Notes: a model not told the origin generated them from the letters alone. A stretch of 5,910 bases of DNA from Pseudomonadota bacterium (GCA_023416575.1 JAEZHL010000241.1:1-5910); one strand, 5' to 3'; shown: positions 1 to 5,910, numbered from the stretch's first letter. Program-made: numbers and translations.

Positions 1-2
1 AC

Positions 3-1157
3 GCCTGCATGGAGCCGATGAACTGCACGGCGAAGTGGACGCCGGAGCGCTGCGAGATCTGGGTGGCGACCCAGATTGGCGAGGCCTCGCTCGCGGCCTG
101 TGCCGCGGCGGCGGAGCTGCCGACGGAAAAATGCGAGGTCTATAAGAGCCATCTCGGCGGCGGGTTCGGGCGCCGTGGCTTCCAGGATTATGTGACCAAG
201 GCGGTCCTCGCCGCCAAGCAGGTTCCGGGCGTGCCGATCAAGATGATCTGGTCGCGCGAGGAGGACATGCTGCACGGCAAGTTCCGCCCCATCACGCAGG
301 CTAAGCTCACGGGGGCACTCGATGAGAAGGGGGACCTTGCCGCACTTCACTTCCGCATCTCGGGCCAGTCCATCCTGGCAGCGGTGAACCCGACGGGGTT
401 GCGTGACGGGATGGACCCGTTGCACTTCCAGGGCCTCCATGCCAACGCCGACAATCCGTTCGGGCAAATCGGCTACACCATCCCGAACCTGCTGATCGAC
501 CATGCCATGCGCAACACGCACGTGCCGCCTGGCTTCTGGCGCGGTGTCAATCACAACCAGAATGCGATCTATCTCGAATGCTTCATGGATGAGCTTGCTC
601 ATGCCGCGGGCAAGGATCCGCTCGAGTTCCGCCGCAAGCTGATGGACAAGCACCCGCTGCATCTGGCGGTGCTGAATGCGGCAGCCGAAAAAGCGGAATG
701 GTCGAAGCCGGCACCGGAAGGCGTGTTCCGCGGCCTCTGCCAGCACATGGGCTTCGGCAGCTACTGCGCGGCGGTGGCCGAGGTCTCGCTCAAACCCGAC
801 AAGAAGATCAAGGTGAACCGGCTGGTGATCGCGGTGGACTGCGGCACCGCCGTCAATCCGGACCAGATCGCGGCGCAGGTCGAGGGCTCCGTCGTCTATG
901 GCCTGGGCGCCGCCTTCTATCAGGAGAACACGGTCAAGGACGGCCGCATGGTGGAGGAGAACTTCGACACGTTCGAGAACCTGCTGCTCGAGAACATGCC
1001 GAAGGTCGAGACGGTGCTGGTGCCCTCGGGCGGCTTCTGGGGCGGTATCGGCGAGCCGACCATCGCTGTCGCCGCGCCCGCCGTGCTCAACGCGATCTTC
1101 GCGGCGACGGGCCAGCGCGTCCGCACGCTGCCGCTCAAGCACCACGGCCTCGTCTGA
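3..1157 (+). CDS. Molybdopterin-binding subunit of an IorB-like xanthine dehydrogenase/aldehyde oxidase family enzyme (5' partial)
   Basis: The reading frame is open to the left edge, so the N-terminus lies outside the window; the internal Met at 9 is not the start because the frame reads ACMEPMNCTA, a segment found inside IorB-type subunits. Counting from that Met, GGGFGRR lies at about 50-56, WSREEDM at 81-87, the RNTHVPPGFWRGVNHNQN segment at 168-184, and GGIGEP at 345-350, whose Glu349 (bases 1053-1055) matches the conserved catalytic glutamate near the molybdenum. Members of this superfamily hydroxylate aldehydes or N-heterocycles using water, and IorB-type subunits work with a small 2Fe-2S subunit and often pass electrons to c-type cytochromes. 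No such small subunit is in the window. The gene ends 21 bases before soxX on the same strand, so the two may be co-transcribed. The substrate cannot be told from sequence. It is not SoxC, which belongs to the unrelated sulfite oxidase family. Confidence 0.9.
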   Translation, partial: ACMEPMNCTAKWTPERCEIWVATQIGEASLAACAAAAELPTEKCEVYKSHLGGGFGRRGFQDYVTKAVLAAKQVPGVPIKMIWSREEDMLHGKFRPITQAKLTGALDEKGDLAALHFRISGQSILAAVNPTGLRDGMDPLHFQGLHANADNPFGQIGYTIPNLLIDHAMRNTHVPPGFWRGVNHNQNAIYLECFMDELAHAAGKDPLEFRRKLMDKHPLHLAVLNAAAEKAEWSKPAPEGVFRGLCQHMGFGSYCAAVAEVSLKPDKKIKVNRLVIAVDCGTAVNPDQIAAQVEGSVVYGLGAAFYQENTVKDGRMVEENFDTFENLLLENMPKVETVLVPSGGFWGGIGEPTIAVAAPAVLNAIFAATGQRVRTLPLKHHGLV

Positions 1158-1178
1158 GCGGGCAGGCTCGCAACGGGC

Positions 1179-1631
1179 ATGCGACGGCTGACCTGCGTGG
1201 TGCTGATCGGGCTTGCATTGCCGCTCGGCGCGGCGGCTGAGGAGCGGCCGCTGCTGCCGGCCGACAGGATCGTCGGGGATGCCATCCCCGAGCCGCTGAC
1301 GGACTCGCCGGGTGATCCGGTGCGCGGCCAACGCCTCGTGCGCGACAGGGAGGTTGGCAACTGCCTCATCTGTCATCGGGTGCCGGAGCCGCAGGAGCGG
1401 TTCCAGGGCGATCTGGGGCCCGATCTCGCCGGAGTGGGGGCGGCGCTCACGGCCGGCCAACTCCGGCTCCGCGTCGTCGACCAGAGCCGGCTCAACCCGG
1501 CGACGCTGATGCCGCCCTACTATCGGATCGGCAACCTGACGCGGGTGGCGGAACGTTACCGCAACAGGCCGGTCCTGACCGCGCAGGAGGTGGAGGACGT
1601 CGTTGCCTACCTGCAGACACTACGCGATTGA
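1179..1631 (+). CDS. soxX: SoxX, monoheme c-type cytochrome of the SoxXA complex
   Basis: This 150-residue protein is the small cytochrome subunit of periplasmic SoxXA, which oxidatively couples thiosulfate to SoxY and passes the electrons on through heme. Residues 1-20 look like a Sec signal peptide (basic MRR, a hydrophobic stretch, then GAAA before EE). One heme-binding motif, CLICH, is at 62-66, and the TLMPPYY segment near 110-115 supplies Met111 as the likely distal ligand, as in the SoxX family. The C-terminal helix (EVEDVVAYLQTLRD) is typical of small class I cytochromes. The ATG at 1179 is the natural start because the signal peptide follows directly, although only a poor ribosome binding site precedes it. 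It is the first gene of the soxXYZA block, and soxY starts 9 bases after its stop. The identification is strong because soxY, soxZ and soxA follow. Confidence 0.95.
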   Translation: MRRLTCVVLIGLALPLGAAAEERPLLPADRIVGDAIPEPLTDSPGDPVRGQRLVRDREVGNCLICHRVPEPQERFQGDLGPDLAGVGAALTAGQLRLRVVDQSRLNPATLMPPYYRIGNLTRVAERYRNRPVLTAQEVEDVVAYLQTLRD

Positions 1632-1635
1632 GAGG
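1630..1635 (+). promoter_or_regulatory. Ribosome binding site deciding the soxY start
   Basis: GAGAGG overlaps the soxX stop codon and lies 5 bases before the ATG at 1641. It overlaps the alternative GTG at 1635, so it can only serve the ATG. Confidence 0.7.
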
Positions 1636-1640
1636 TGCCG

Positions 1641-2114
1641 ATGAGCCATTCACACCGAGGCATTCCGCTGACGCGGCGGCAGGTTGCCGGCGGCCTCGCC
1701 GGCATTGCGCTGCTCCCGCTGGGGACCGGCGCGCGCGCAAGCGGAGGTGATCAGCTGTCGGAGGCGCTGAGCAGGTTGACCGGCGGTGCCGTCGCGAAAG
1801 AGGGCCGGGTCACACTGGATCTGCCAGCCCTGGCCGAGAACGGCTTCTCGGTGCCGCTGACCATCACCGTCGACAGCCCCATGTCGGCGGCCGACCACGT
1901 CAAGGCCATTCACATCCTGTCGGAGAAGAACCCGGTGGCGGAGGTCGCGCGCTTCAATCTCGGCCCCCGCGCCGGCCGGGCCAAGGTATCGACGAGCGTC
2001 CGCATGGCCGATACGCAGCGGGTCCTGGCCGTCGCCGAGATGAGCGATGGCAGCTATTGGACCGGCGGGGCGGAGATCGTCGTCACACTGTCGGCCTGCA
2101 TCGATGGCGGCTGA
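1641..2114 (+). CDS. soxY: SoxY, sulfur-carrier subunit of SoxYZ, with a variant C-terminus
   Basis: SoxY carries the sulfur intermediate on a C-terminal cysteine that swings between SoxXA, SoxB and SoxCD in the periplasm. The protein is 157 residues from the ATG at 1641; a GTG at 1635 is also in frame, but the purine-rich GAGAGG at 1630-1635 is placed correctly only for the ATG. A twin-arginine signal is visible (LTRRQVAGG at 10-18, then a hydrophobic stretch and ARAS near 31-34), consistent with Tat export of the folded SoxYZ pair. The body shows family features such as VPLTITVDSPMS (71-82) and ARFNLGP (103-109). The protein ends in SACIDGG, so the carrier is Cys153, four residues from the end. 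The classic terminus is GGCGG; here Ile-Asp-Gly-Gly follows the cysteine and Ser-Ala precedes it. The cysteine remains, so the protein is probably functional, but the arm is atypical. Confidence 0.94.
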   Translation: MSHSHRGIPLTRRQVAGGLAGIALLPLGTGARASGGDQLSEALSRLTGGAVAKEGRVTLDLPALAENGFSVPLTITVDSPMSAADHVKAIHILSEKNPVAEVARFNLGPRAGRAKVSTSVRMADTQRVLAVAEMSDGSYWTGGAEIVVTLSACIDGG

Positions 2115-2119
2115 GGAGG
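2113..2119 (+). promoter_or_regulatory. Strong ribosome binding site deciding the soxZ start
   Basis: GAGGAGG overlaps the soxY stop codon. It is 7 bases from the ATG at 2127 and only one base from the ATG at 2121, so the later start is favoured; this also matches the usual SoxZ N-terminus. Confidence 0.8.
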
Positions 2120-2126
2120 CATGGTC

Positions 2127-2447
2127 ATGGCGCAAGCGCGCATCGTGGTTCCGAAATCGGCAGCCCGCGGCGAGGTGATCGAGATCAAGACGCTGATCAG
2201 GCACCCGATGGAGACCGGCTACCGGCGCGACAACGTCGGCCAGGTTATTCCGCGGCACATCATCAGCCGGTTCGTGGCGACCTATAACGGCGAGGAGATC
2301 TTCAGCGCCGATCTGACCCAGGGCGTGGCGGCCAATCCGTACCTGGCGTTTTCGACCGTTGCCGTCGCCAGCGGCGAGATCGTCTTCACCTGGACCGACG
2401 ATCGCGGGAGCTCGGTTATGGAAAAGGCTGAGATCTCCGTCACCTGA
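2127..2447 (+). CDS. soxZ: SoxZ, partner subunit of the SoxYZ sulfur carrier
   Basis: SoxZ pairs with SoxY and forms the immunoglobulin-like partner that helps present the sulfur-carrying arm. I chose the ATG at 2127, giving 106 residues that begin MAQARIVVPKSA, matching the usual SoxZ N-terminus. The ATG at 2121 is in frame but only one base from the strong GAGGAGG at 2113-2119, while 2127 has a 7-base spacer. Family hallmarks include GEVIEIKTLIRHPMETGYR near residues 15-33 and NPYLAFS near the middle. There is no signal peptide, as expected for a protein exported bound to Tat-dependent SoxY. The gene starts 12 bases after the soxY stop, and its TGA shares one base with the soxA ATG (TGATG), suggesting translational coupling. 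Confidence 0.95.
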   Translation: MAQARIVVPKSAARGEVIEIKTLIRHPMETGYRRDNVGQVIPRHIISRFVATYNGEEIFSADLTQGVAANPYLAFSTVAVASGEIVFTWTDDRGSSVMEKAEISVT

Positions 2448-3292
2448 TGCCGCTGCCCTGCCGATCCCTGCGCGTTTTTCGGGCCGTATTCCTGTTGCTG
2501 GCACTTCCTCTGGCGTCGGGAGCTGCCGGTCAGCCGGCTCCGGCGGGCGATACCGGCTCGGACGAGCGCATGCCCGAGGCGCTGAGGCTGGAGGAGAGGC
2601 GCACCGGCACCAGCTTCCTGTCGCCCGCCCTCACGGCGCAGCAGGCGGACGATGGTGCCAATCCTGGCATGCTGTGGGTCGAGACGGGCGCGGAGCTTTG
2701 GAAGGCGCCTGCAGGCACCGAGGGCAAGTCCTGCGCGACGTGCCACGGCGATGCGACCCGGAGCATGAAGGGCGTCGCGGCGCGCTATCCGATGGTCGAC
2801 CCCGGCTCCGGCAAGCTGATGAATCTCGAGCTGCGCATCAACGATTGCCGTGGTGGGCGTCAGGGCGCAGCGCCGCTGCCCTTTGAGTCGAACGAGCTCC
2901 TGAGTCTGACGGCTTACATCGCCCACCAGTCGCGCGGGCTGCCGATCGCTGTCGATACGGGCGGTGCGGCCGCGCCAATCCTGGAGGCTGGCCGCGCATT
3001 CTTCACCACGCGCCAGGGCCAGCTCAATCTGGCGTGCACGCAGTGCCATGATGAGAACTGGGGCCGCAAGCTGCGCGGGGATACCATCAGCCAGGGGCAT
3101 CCGACCGGGTTCCCGATCTACCGGCTGGAGTGGCAATCCATGGGCTCACTCCATAGGCGCCTGCGCGCGTGCAGCCTCGGGGTACGGGCCGAGGTGCTGG
3201 ACTACGGTTCGCCGGAGTATCTCGCCCTGGAACTCTACCTCGCCTGGCGCGCCCGCGGCTTGGCGATCGAGACGCCCGCGATCCGGCGGTGA
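2447..3292 (+). CDS. soxA: SoxA, diheme c-type cytochrome, catalytic subunit of SoxXA
   Basis: SoxA is the catalytic partner of SoxX: it forms the disulfide-type link between thiosulfate and the SoxY cysteine. The 281-residue product has an N-terminal Sec-type signal (hydrophobic FRAVFLLLALPLASG, about 11-25). Two heme-binding motifs are present, CATCH at 96-100 and CTQCH at 197-201, so it is of the diheme type rather than the monoheme type that lacks the first site. RACSLGVRAE at 240-249 contains Cys242, matching the active-site cysteine that carries the persulfide and ligates the catalytic heme in characterised SoxA. INDCR at 131-135 and YGSPEYLALELYLAWRARG at 253-271 are further family segments. 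It starts on the last base of the soxZ stop codon, with no good ribosome binding site of its own, which points to coupled translation. It is the last gene of this sox block. Confidence 0.95.
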   Translation: MPLPCRSLRVFRAVFLLLALPLASGAAGQPAPAGDTGSDERMPEALRLEERRTGTSFLSPALTAQQADDGANPGMLWVETGAELWKAPAGTEGKSCATCHGDATRSMKGVAARYPMVDPGSGKLMNLELRINDCRGGRQGAAPLPFESNELLSLTAYIAHQSRGLPIAVDTGGAAAPILEAGRAFFTTRQGQLNLACTQCHDENWGRKLRGDTISQGHPTGFPIYRLEWQSMGSLHRRLRACSLGVRAEVLDYGSPEYLALELYLAWRARGLAIETPAIRR

Positions 3293-3380
3293 CGTCCGTA
3301 AGCGGCAGGAACTCCGATCCCTGAGCGGGCGTTAGTTCGTCGCCGGAGTGCCGGTTGTAGGCAGTCCGTGATGCTCCGTT

Positions 3381-3396
3381 CATGCCGCTAGGCATG
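3381..3396. promoter_or_regulatory. Perfect 6-bp inverted repeat with a 4-base loop
   Basis: CATGCC, then GCTA, then GGCATG. The arms are exact complements. It lies 108 bases before the ATG of the cysteine-rich gene, is followed by no T run, and is not a convincing terminator. It could be a protein-binding site or a small RNA hairpin. The role is inferred only from position. Confidence 0.4.
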
Positions 3397-3404
3397 TTAG
3401 CGCA

Positions 3405-3416
3405 TTGCGTACGCAA
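3405..3416. promoter_or_regulatory. Perfect 12-bp palindrome, candidate operator
   Basis: TTGCGTACGCAA reads the same on both strands with no spacer. It sits 88 bases before the ATG at 3504 and 113 bases after the soxA stop, where a promoter for the second operon would be expected. Such symmetry suits a dimeric helix-turn-helix regulator, but no regulator gene is in the window and I cannot assign one. Confidence 0.45.
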
Positions 3417-3418
3417 CC

Positions 3419-3432
3419 GCGCGCTGGCGCGC
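3419..3432. repeat. GC-only inverted repeat next to the 12-bp palindrome
   Basis: GCGCGC, then TG, then GCGCGC. In high-GC DNA such alternating stretches arise readily by chance, so alone it means little. It is listed because it is the third dyad within 52 bases of the same intergenic region. Confidence 0.3.
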
Positions 3433-3503
3433 AGATTCCGGGAACCAATTCGCCCTCTGAGCTGTTCGTGGTCACGACGGGACCTCCGGACGGAGCGCAG
3501 TGC

Positions 3504-5030
3504 ATGGCCACCTCGCCGCAGCAACAACACTATCGCGCGTACAAGCCACGGCCACTGACGAAGTCCGAAATCGAAAACGTCGAGATCCTTTACGGCGGGC
3601 TGCACTGGCGCGTCGAGCGCGTGATGCAGGCCGTGTTCGAGAACCAGGGCTACAAGGCGCGCCCGCTGCCCGTTGCCACCAAGGCCGATCTGCTGCTCGG
3701 CCGTGAGCTCGCCGACATCGGACAATGCTGCCCGACGAGTTTCACCACTGGCAATCTTGCGAATTTCCTGCGCGAAGAGGGCAAGCGGATCGGCCCGGAA
3801 GCCGTCGCGGACAAATACGCCTACGTGACGGCCGGCTCGTGCGGGGCCTGCCGCTTCGGCCAATATCATCAGAGCTATGAGCTTGCGCTGCGCAATGTCG
3901 GCCTCGAGGCATTCCGCGTGTTTCTGGTCGATCAGAACCGGATGGATCAGGGCGCGCTGAAGGGGGGCGGGCTCGAAATCAACATCCCGCTGACGCTCGG
4001 CATGGTGTGGGCCATTCTGTGTACCGACGCGCTGCAGAGCCTCGAGTACCGTACGCGCCCCTACGAGGTGGTGCCCGGCCAGACCGACAAGGTGGTCGCA
4101 GAATGCGTCGCCTACCTGAGCGATGTGTTCCGCAACCGTCCGCCGCGCGGCGAGAAGTGGGGTGCGGTGGCCTGGCATCTGGCGACCAACTACTTCGTCA
4201 GCGCGTTACGTGAGGTGCATCGCAAGTTCGAGGCCATCGAGGTCGACCGGCTGCAGGTCAAGCCGGTGGTGAAGATCACGGGCGAATTTTATCTGCAGAC
4301 CGTCGAGGGTGATCCCAACTACAACATCCACCGTTGGCTCGAATCCGAGGGCGCGGAGGTTTATCCGGCCGCAATTGTGGTCTGGCTCGACTACTGGATC
4401 CGCTTCTATGTGCAGGAGCTCGAGGACCGCATTGGCACCGATCGCGGGGCACGCGCGAAGATCTGGGGACTGAAGGCGCTGCAAGGCGTGTTCCGCGGCG
4501 CCTATAACCGCATGCGCAAGGCGCTGGGCAATATCCCGCACGAGATCCCTGATCAGTACGAGCTGCGCCGGCTGGCCGCGCCCTACTTCCACCACCGGCT
4601 TTCGGGTGGGGAAGGGGACATGCTGATCGGCAAGGCGCTCTGGGCCCATCTCCACAACAAGGCGCACATGATCTGCGAGCTGTCGCCTTATTCCTGCATG
4701 CCGAACACAATGAGCATCGGCGCCATGGCGGGCGTTGTCGGGCAGCACCCGGAGCTTCTCTATGCCCCGATCGAGGTCAAGGGAGACGCGGAGGTGCACG
4801 CGCTCTCCCGCTGCCAGATGATCCTGACGGAAGCCAAGAAGCGCGCGATCCGCGAGTACGTGAAAGCGATGGAAGCGACGGGGCTCGATCCCGAGCAAGT
4901 GCGCGACAGGCTGGACAGGAAGCCGGAGATGCGCCGCGCGACCTACCATGTGCCGCATCGGGGAGCGGCGGGAACGGCGGCCAACCTCATGCTGCACGTC
5001 GCGAACCGCACGCTGGAGACGGCGACATGA
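3504..5030 (+). CDS. Cysteine-rich CoA-dehydratase/activase-related protein (COG3580/COG3581-like), function unknown
   Basis: This 508-residue protein has no signal peptide and should be cytoplasmic. It resembles the uncharacterised relatives of the 2-hydroxyglutaryl-CoA dehydratase/benzoyl-CoA reductase D components, which are found alone or as the C-terminal half of long CoA-activase fusions. Visible marks are DIGQCCPTSF (71-80), GSCGACRFGQY (111-121), KITGEFYLQTVEGDPNYN (257-274), an EGAEVYPA segment (282-289), and CELSPYSCMPN (391-401). Cysteines 75, 76, 113, 116, 391 and 398 sit in these motifs and are good candidates for iron-sulfur ligands; this is inference from the family. The ATG at 3504 is preferred because CGGAG lies 8 bases upstream and the 33 residues added by the in-frame TTG at 3405 are low in family character and would start inside a palindrome. 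The downstream activase overlaps by 4 bases, so the two are almost certainly made together, with this protein the likely electron acceptor. The reaction is unknown, and COG assignment is from memory of motifs. Confidence 0.8.
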   Translation: MATSPQQQHYRAYKPRPLTKSEIENVEILYGGLHWRVERVMQAVFENQGYKARPLPVATKADLLLGRELADIGQCCPTSFTTGNLANFLREEGKRIGPEAVADKYAYVTAGSCGACRFGQYHQSYELALRNVGLEAFRVFLVDQNRMDQGALKGGGLEINIPLTLGMVWAILCTDALQSLEYRTRPYEVVPGQTDKVVAECVAYLSDVFRNRPPRGEKWGAVAWHLATNYFVSALREVHRKFEAIEVDRLQVKPVVKITGEFYLQTVEGDPNYNIHRWLESEGAEVYPAAIVVWLDYWIRFYVQELEDRIGTDRGARAKIWGLKALQGVFRGAYNRMRKALGNIPHEIPDQYELRRLAAPYFHHRLSGGEGDMLIGKALWAHLHNKAHMICELSPYSCMPNTMSIGAMAGVVGQHPELLYAPIEVKGDAEVHALSRCQMILTEAKKRAIREYVKAMEATGLDPEQVRDRLDRKPEMRRATYHVPHRGAAGTAANLMLHVANRTLETAT

Positions 5031-5910
5031 AGATCGTCGGCATGGATGTCGGCTCGACGACCATCAAGGCGGTGGTCGTGGAGGATGGCGCGGTGCTCTG
5101 GCGGGACTACCAGCGCCACAACACCAAGCAGGCCGAGAAGGCGATCGAGTTCCTGGCGAGGATGGAGAGCGAGCTCGGGCTGTCGCAGGGCCGCGATCTC
5201 GTTTTCTTCACCGGCTCCGGCGCCGGGCTGATCGCGCCGCTGGTCGGCGGCAAGATCATCCAGGAGGTGGTGGCAGTCGCGGCCTCCGTCGAAAAATTGC
5301 ATCCGGACGTGCGGTTCGTCTCGGAAATCGGCGGCGAGGACATGAAGACGCTGTTCTTTACCGAGAGCGGCGCTGGCAAGACGAAGCAGGTCTACATGCA
5401 GTCCGCCTGCAGCGGCGGCACCGGCACCTTCATCGAGAAGACGGCGCGCAAGCTGCGCATCCCGGCCGAGGATCTCGCGGCCATGCCCTACGACGGCATG
5501 AGCCTGCACAAGGTCAGCTCCAAATGCGGGATCTTCGCCGAGGCCGATGCCAACACGCTGCTCAAGGGTGGCGTGCCGGTGGCGGAGATCATCGCGAGCC
5601 TGTTCGAGGCGGTCGTCTATCAGAACCTCGCGACGCTGACGAAAGGCAACACGCCATTGCCGCAGGTGCTGCTGCTCGGCGGGCCGAACCTGTTCTTCAA
5701 GGGTCTGCAGCAGGCTTGGCGCCATCACCTGACGAACCTTTGGAAGGAGCGCGATTGCCCATTGCCGGCGGGCGCCGGTCCCCGCGACCTGATCGCGGTG
5801 CCCGACGATGCGCTCTATTACGCGGCGTTGGGCTGCGTCGAGGTAGCGGTAGGCGAGGCCGCGGGTGTCGGCGTCTATCAAGGAACGGATCGGCTGCGCT
5901 GGTGGATCGA
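5027..5910 (+). CDS. BadF/BadG/BcrA/BcrD-type ATPase, CoA-enzyme activase (3' partial)
   Basis: The frame runs for 294 codons without a stop to the window edge. It belongs to the ASKHA ATPase group that includes HgdC, the activator of 2-hydroxyglutaryl-CoA dehydratase, and the benzoyl-CoA reductase ATPase subunits. These dimers hold one 4Fe-4S cluster and use ATP hydrolysis to push electrons at very low potential into a partner. Visible motifs are the first phosphate-binding segment GMDVGSTTIKAVVV (5-18), the second one SEIGGEDMKTLFF (99-111), ACSGGTGTF (127-135), SKCGIFAEAD (165-174), and LLLGGPNLFFKG (215-226), the adenosine-binding part. Cys128 and Cys167 match the two cluster ligands known in HgdC. 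Its ATG overlaps the stop of the upstream gene (ATGA) and GGAG lies 8 bases before it. The reading continues past the usual end of a standalone activator (about 260-290 residues), so it may have a C-terminal extension or second domain outside the window. Confidence 0.9.
   Translation, partial: MKIVGMDVGSTTIKAVVVEDGAVLWRDYQRHNTKQAEKAIEFLARMESELGLSQGRDLVFFTGSGAGLIAPLVGGKIIQEVVAVAASVEKLHPDVRFVSEIGGEDMKTLFFTESGAGKTKQVYMQSACSGGTGTFIEKTARKLRIPAEDLAAMPYDGMSLHKVSSKCGIFAEADANTLLKGGVPVAEIIASLFEAVVYQNLATLTKGNTPLPQVLLLGGPNLFFKGLQQAWRHHLTNLWKERDCPLPAGAGPRDLIAVPDDALYYAALGCVEVAVGEAAGVGVYQGTDRLRWWI

Larger units (their letters stand above)
3293..3503. other. Intergenic region between soxA and the activase operon
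   Basis: This is the only sizeable gap in the window, 211 bases. It must hold any sox terminator and any promoter for the second operon. I see no stem followed by a T run, and no clear -35/-10 pair. CGGAG at 3491-3495 is the likely ribosome binding site for the ATG at 3504. Three inverted repeats cluster at 3381-3432. The two operons may therefore be separately regulated, but read-through from sox cannot be excluded. Confidence 0.5.

Noticed and set aside
3..1157. The molybdenum enzyme as SoxC sulfite dehydrogenase
   Set aside because: GGGFGRR and GGIGEP motifs place it in the xanthine dehydrogenase superfamily; SoxC belongs to the sulfite oxidase family, which has neither.
1650..2504. Antisense open frame of 284 codons opposite soxY and soxZ
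   Set aside because: Both + strand genes are clear family members with good ribosome binding sites; the opposite frame has only low-complexity character.
3310..3348. ACTCCG...CGGAGT complementary pair after soxA as a terminator
   Set aside because: The 6-bp arms are separated by 27 bases and no T run follows, so a rho-independent terminator is not supported.
3355..3383. Possible sigma-70 promoter (TTGTAG, 17 bases, GTTCAT)
   Set aside because: Each box matches the consensus at only about half of its positions, which is expected by chance in such a stretch.
3405..3503. TTG start giving a 33-residue N-terminal extension of the cysteine-rich protein
   Set aside because: It begins inside a perfect palindrome, lacks a good ribosome binding site, and the added residues show no family motif. 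The ATG at 3504 has CGGAG 8 bases upstream.
3087..4178. Long antisense open frame of 363 codons opposite soxA and the cysteine-rich gene
   Set aside because: It runs across two well-supported + strand genes and the intergenic region, is rich in Arg, Ala and Gly, and shows no recognisable motif; this is a usual shadow in high-GC DNA.
4943..5881. Antisense open frame of 312 codons opposite the activase
   Set aside because: The + strand frame has all activase motifs; the antisense product is Arg/Ala/Leu/Gln-rich with no family character.

Overview
The window is GC-rich and densely coded, and every gene I can support is on the + strand. High GC, a complete soxXYZA block with close family matches and an IorB-type molybdenum hydroxylase suggest a proteobacterium, most likely an alphaproteobacterium that oxidises reduced sulfur. 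That assignment is inferred from gene content; there is no rRNA or other taxonomic marker here.

Layout. (1) Positions 1-1157 hold the C-terminal part of a molybdopterin-binding subunit of the xanthine dehydrogenase/aldehyde oxidase superfamily, closest to isoquinoline 1-oxidoreductase beta (IorB). (2) Positions 1179-3292 hold a tight sulfur-oxidation operon, soxX-soxY-soxZ-soxA, with gaps of 9 and 12 bases and one 1-base overlap. (3) Positions 3293-3503 are a 211-base intergenic stretch with three short inverted repeats clustered at 3381-3432. (4) Positions 3504-5030 hold a 508-residue cysteine-rich protein resembling the uncharacterised relatives of 2-hydroxyacyl-CoA dehydratase/benzoyl-CoA reductase components (COG3580/COG3581 type). 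It overlaps by 4 bases (ATGA) with a BadF/BadG/BcrA/BcrD-type ATPase (CoA-enzyme activase) that runs off the right end.

How the parts work. SoxXA is the periplasmic c-type cytochrome that oxidatively joins thiosulfate to the C-terminal cysteine of SoxY, and SoxYZ carries the sulfur through the cycle. SoxB and SoxCD, needed for the full cycle, are not in the window. The second operon looks like an ATP-driven electron-transfer pair: an iron-sulfur activase that fires electrons into a cysteine-rich acceptor. Its substrate is unknown. The less expected points are the placement of this pair next to sox genes, the unusual SoxY C-terminus (ACIDGG instead of GGCGG), and the palindrome cluster between the two operons.
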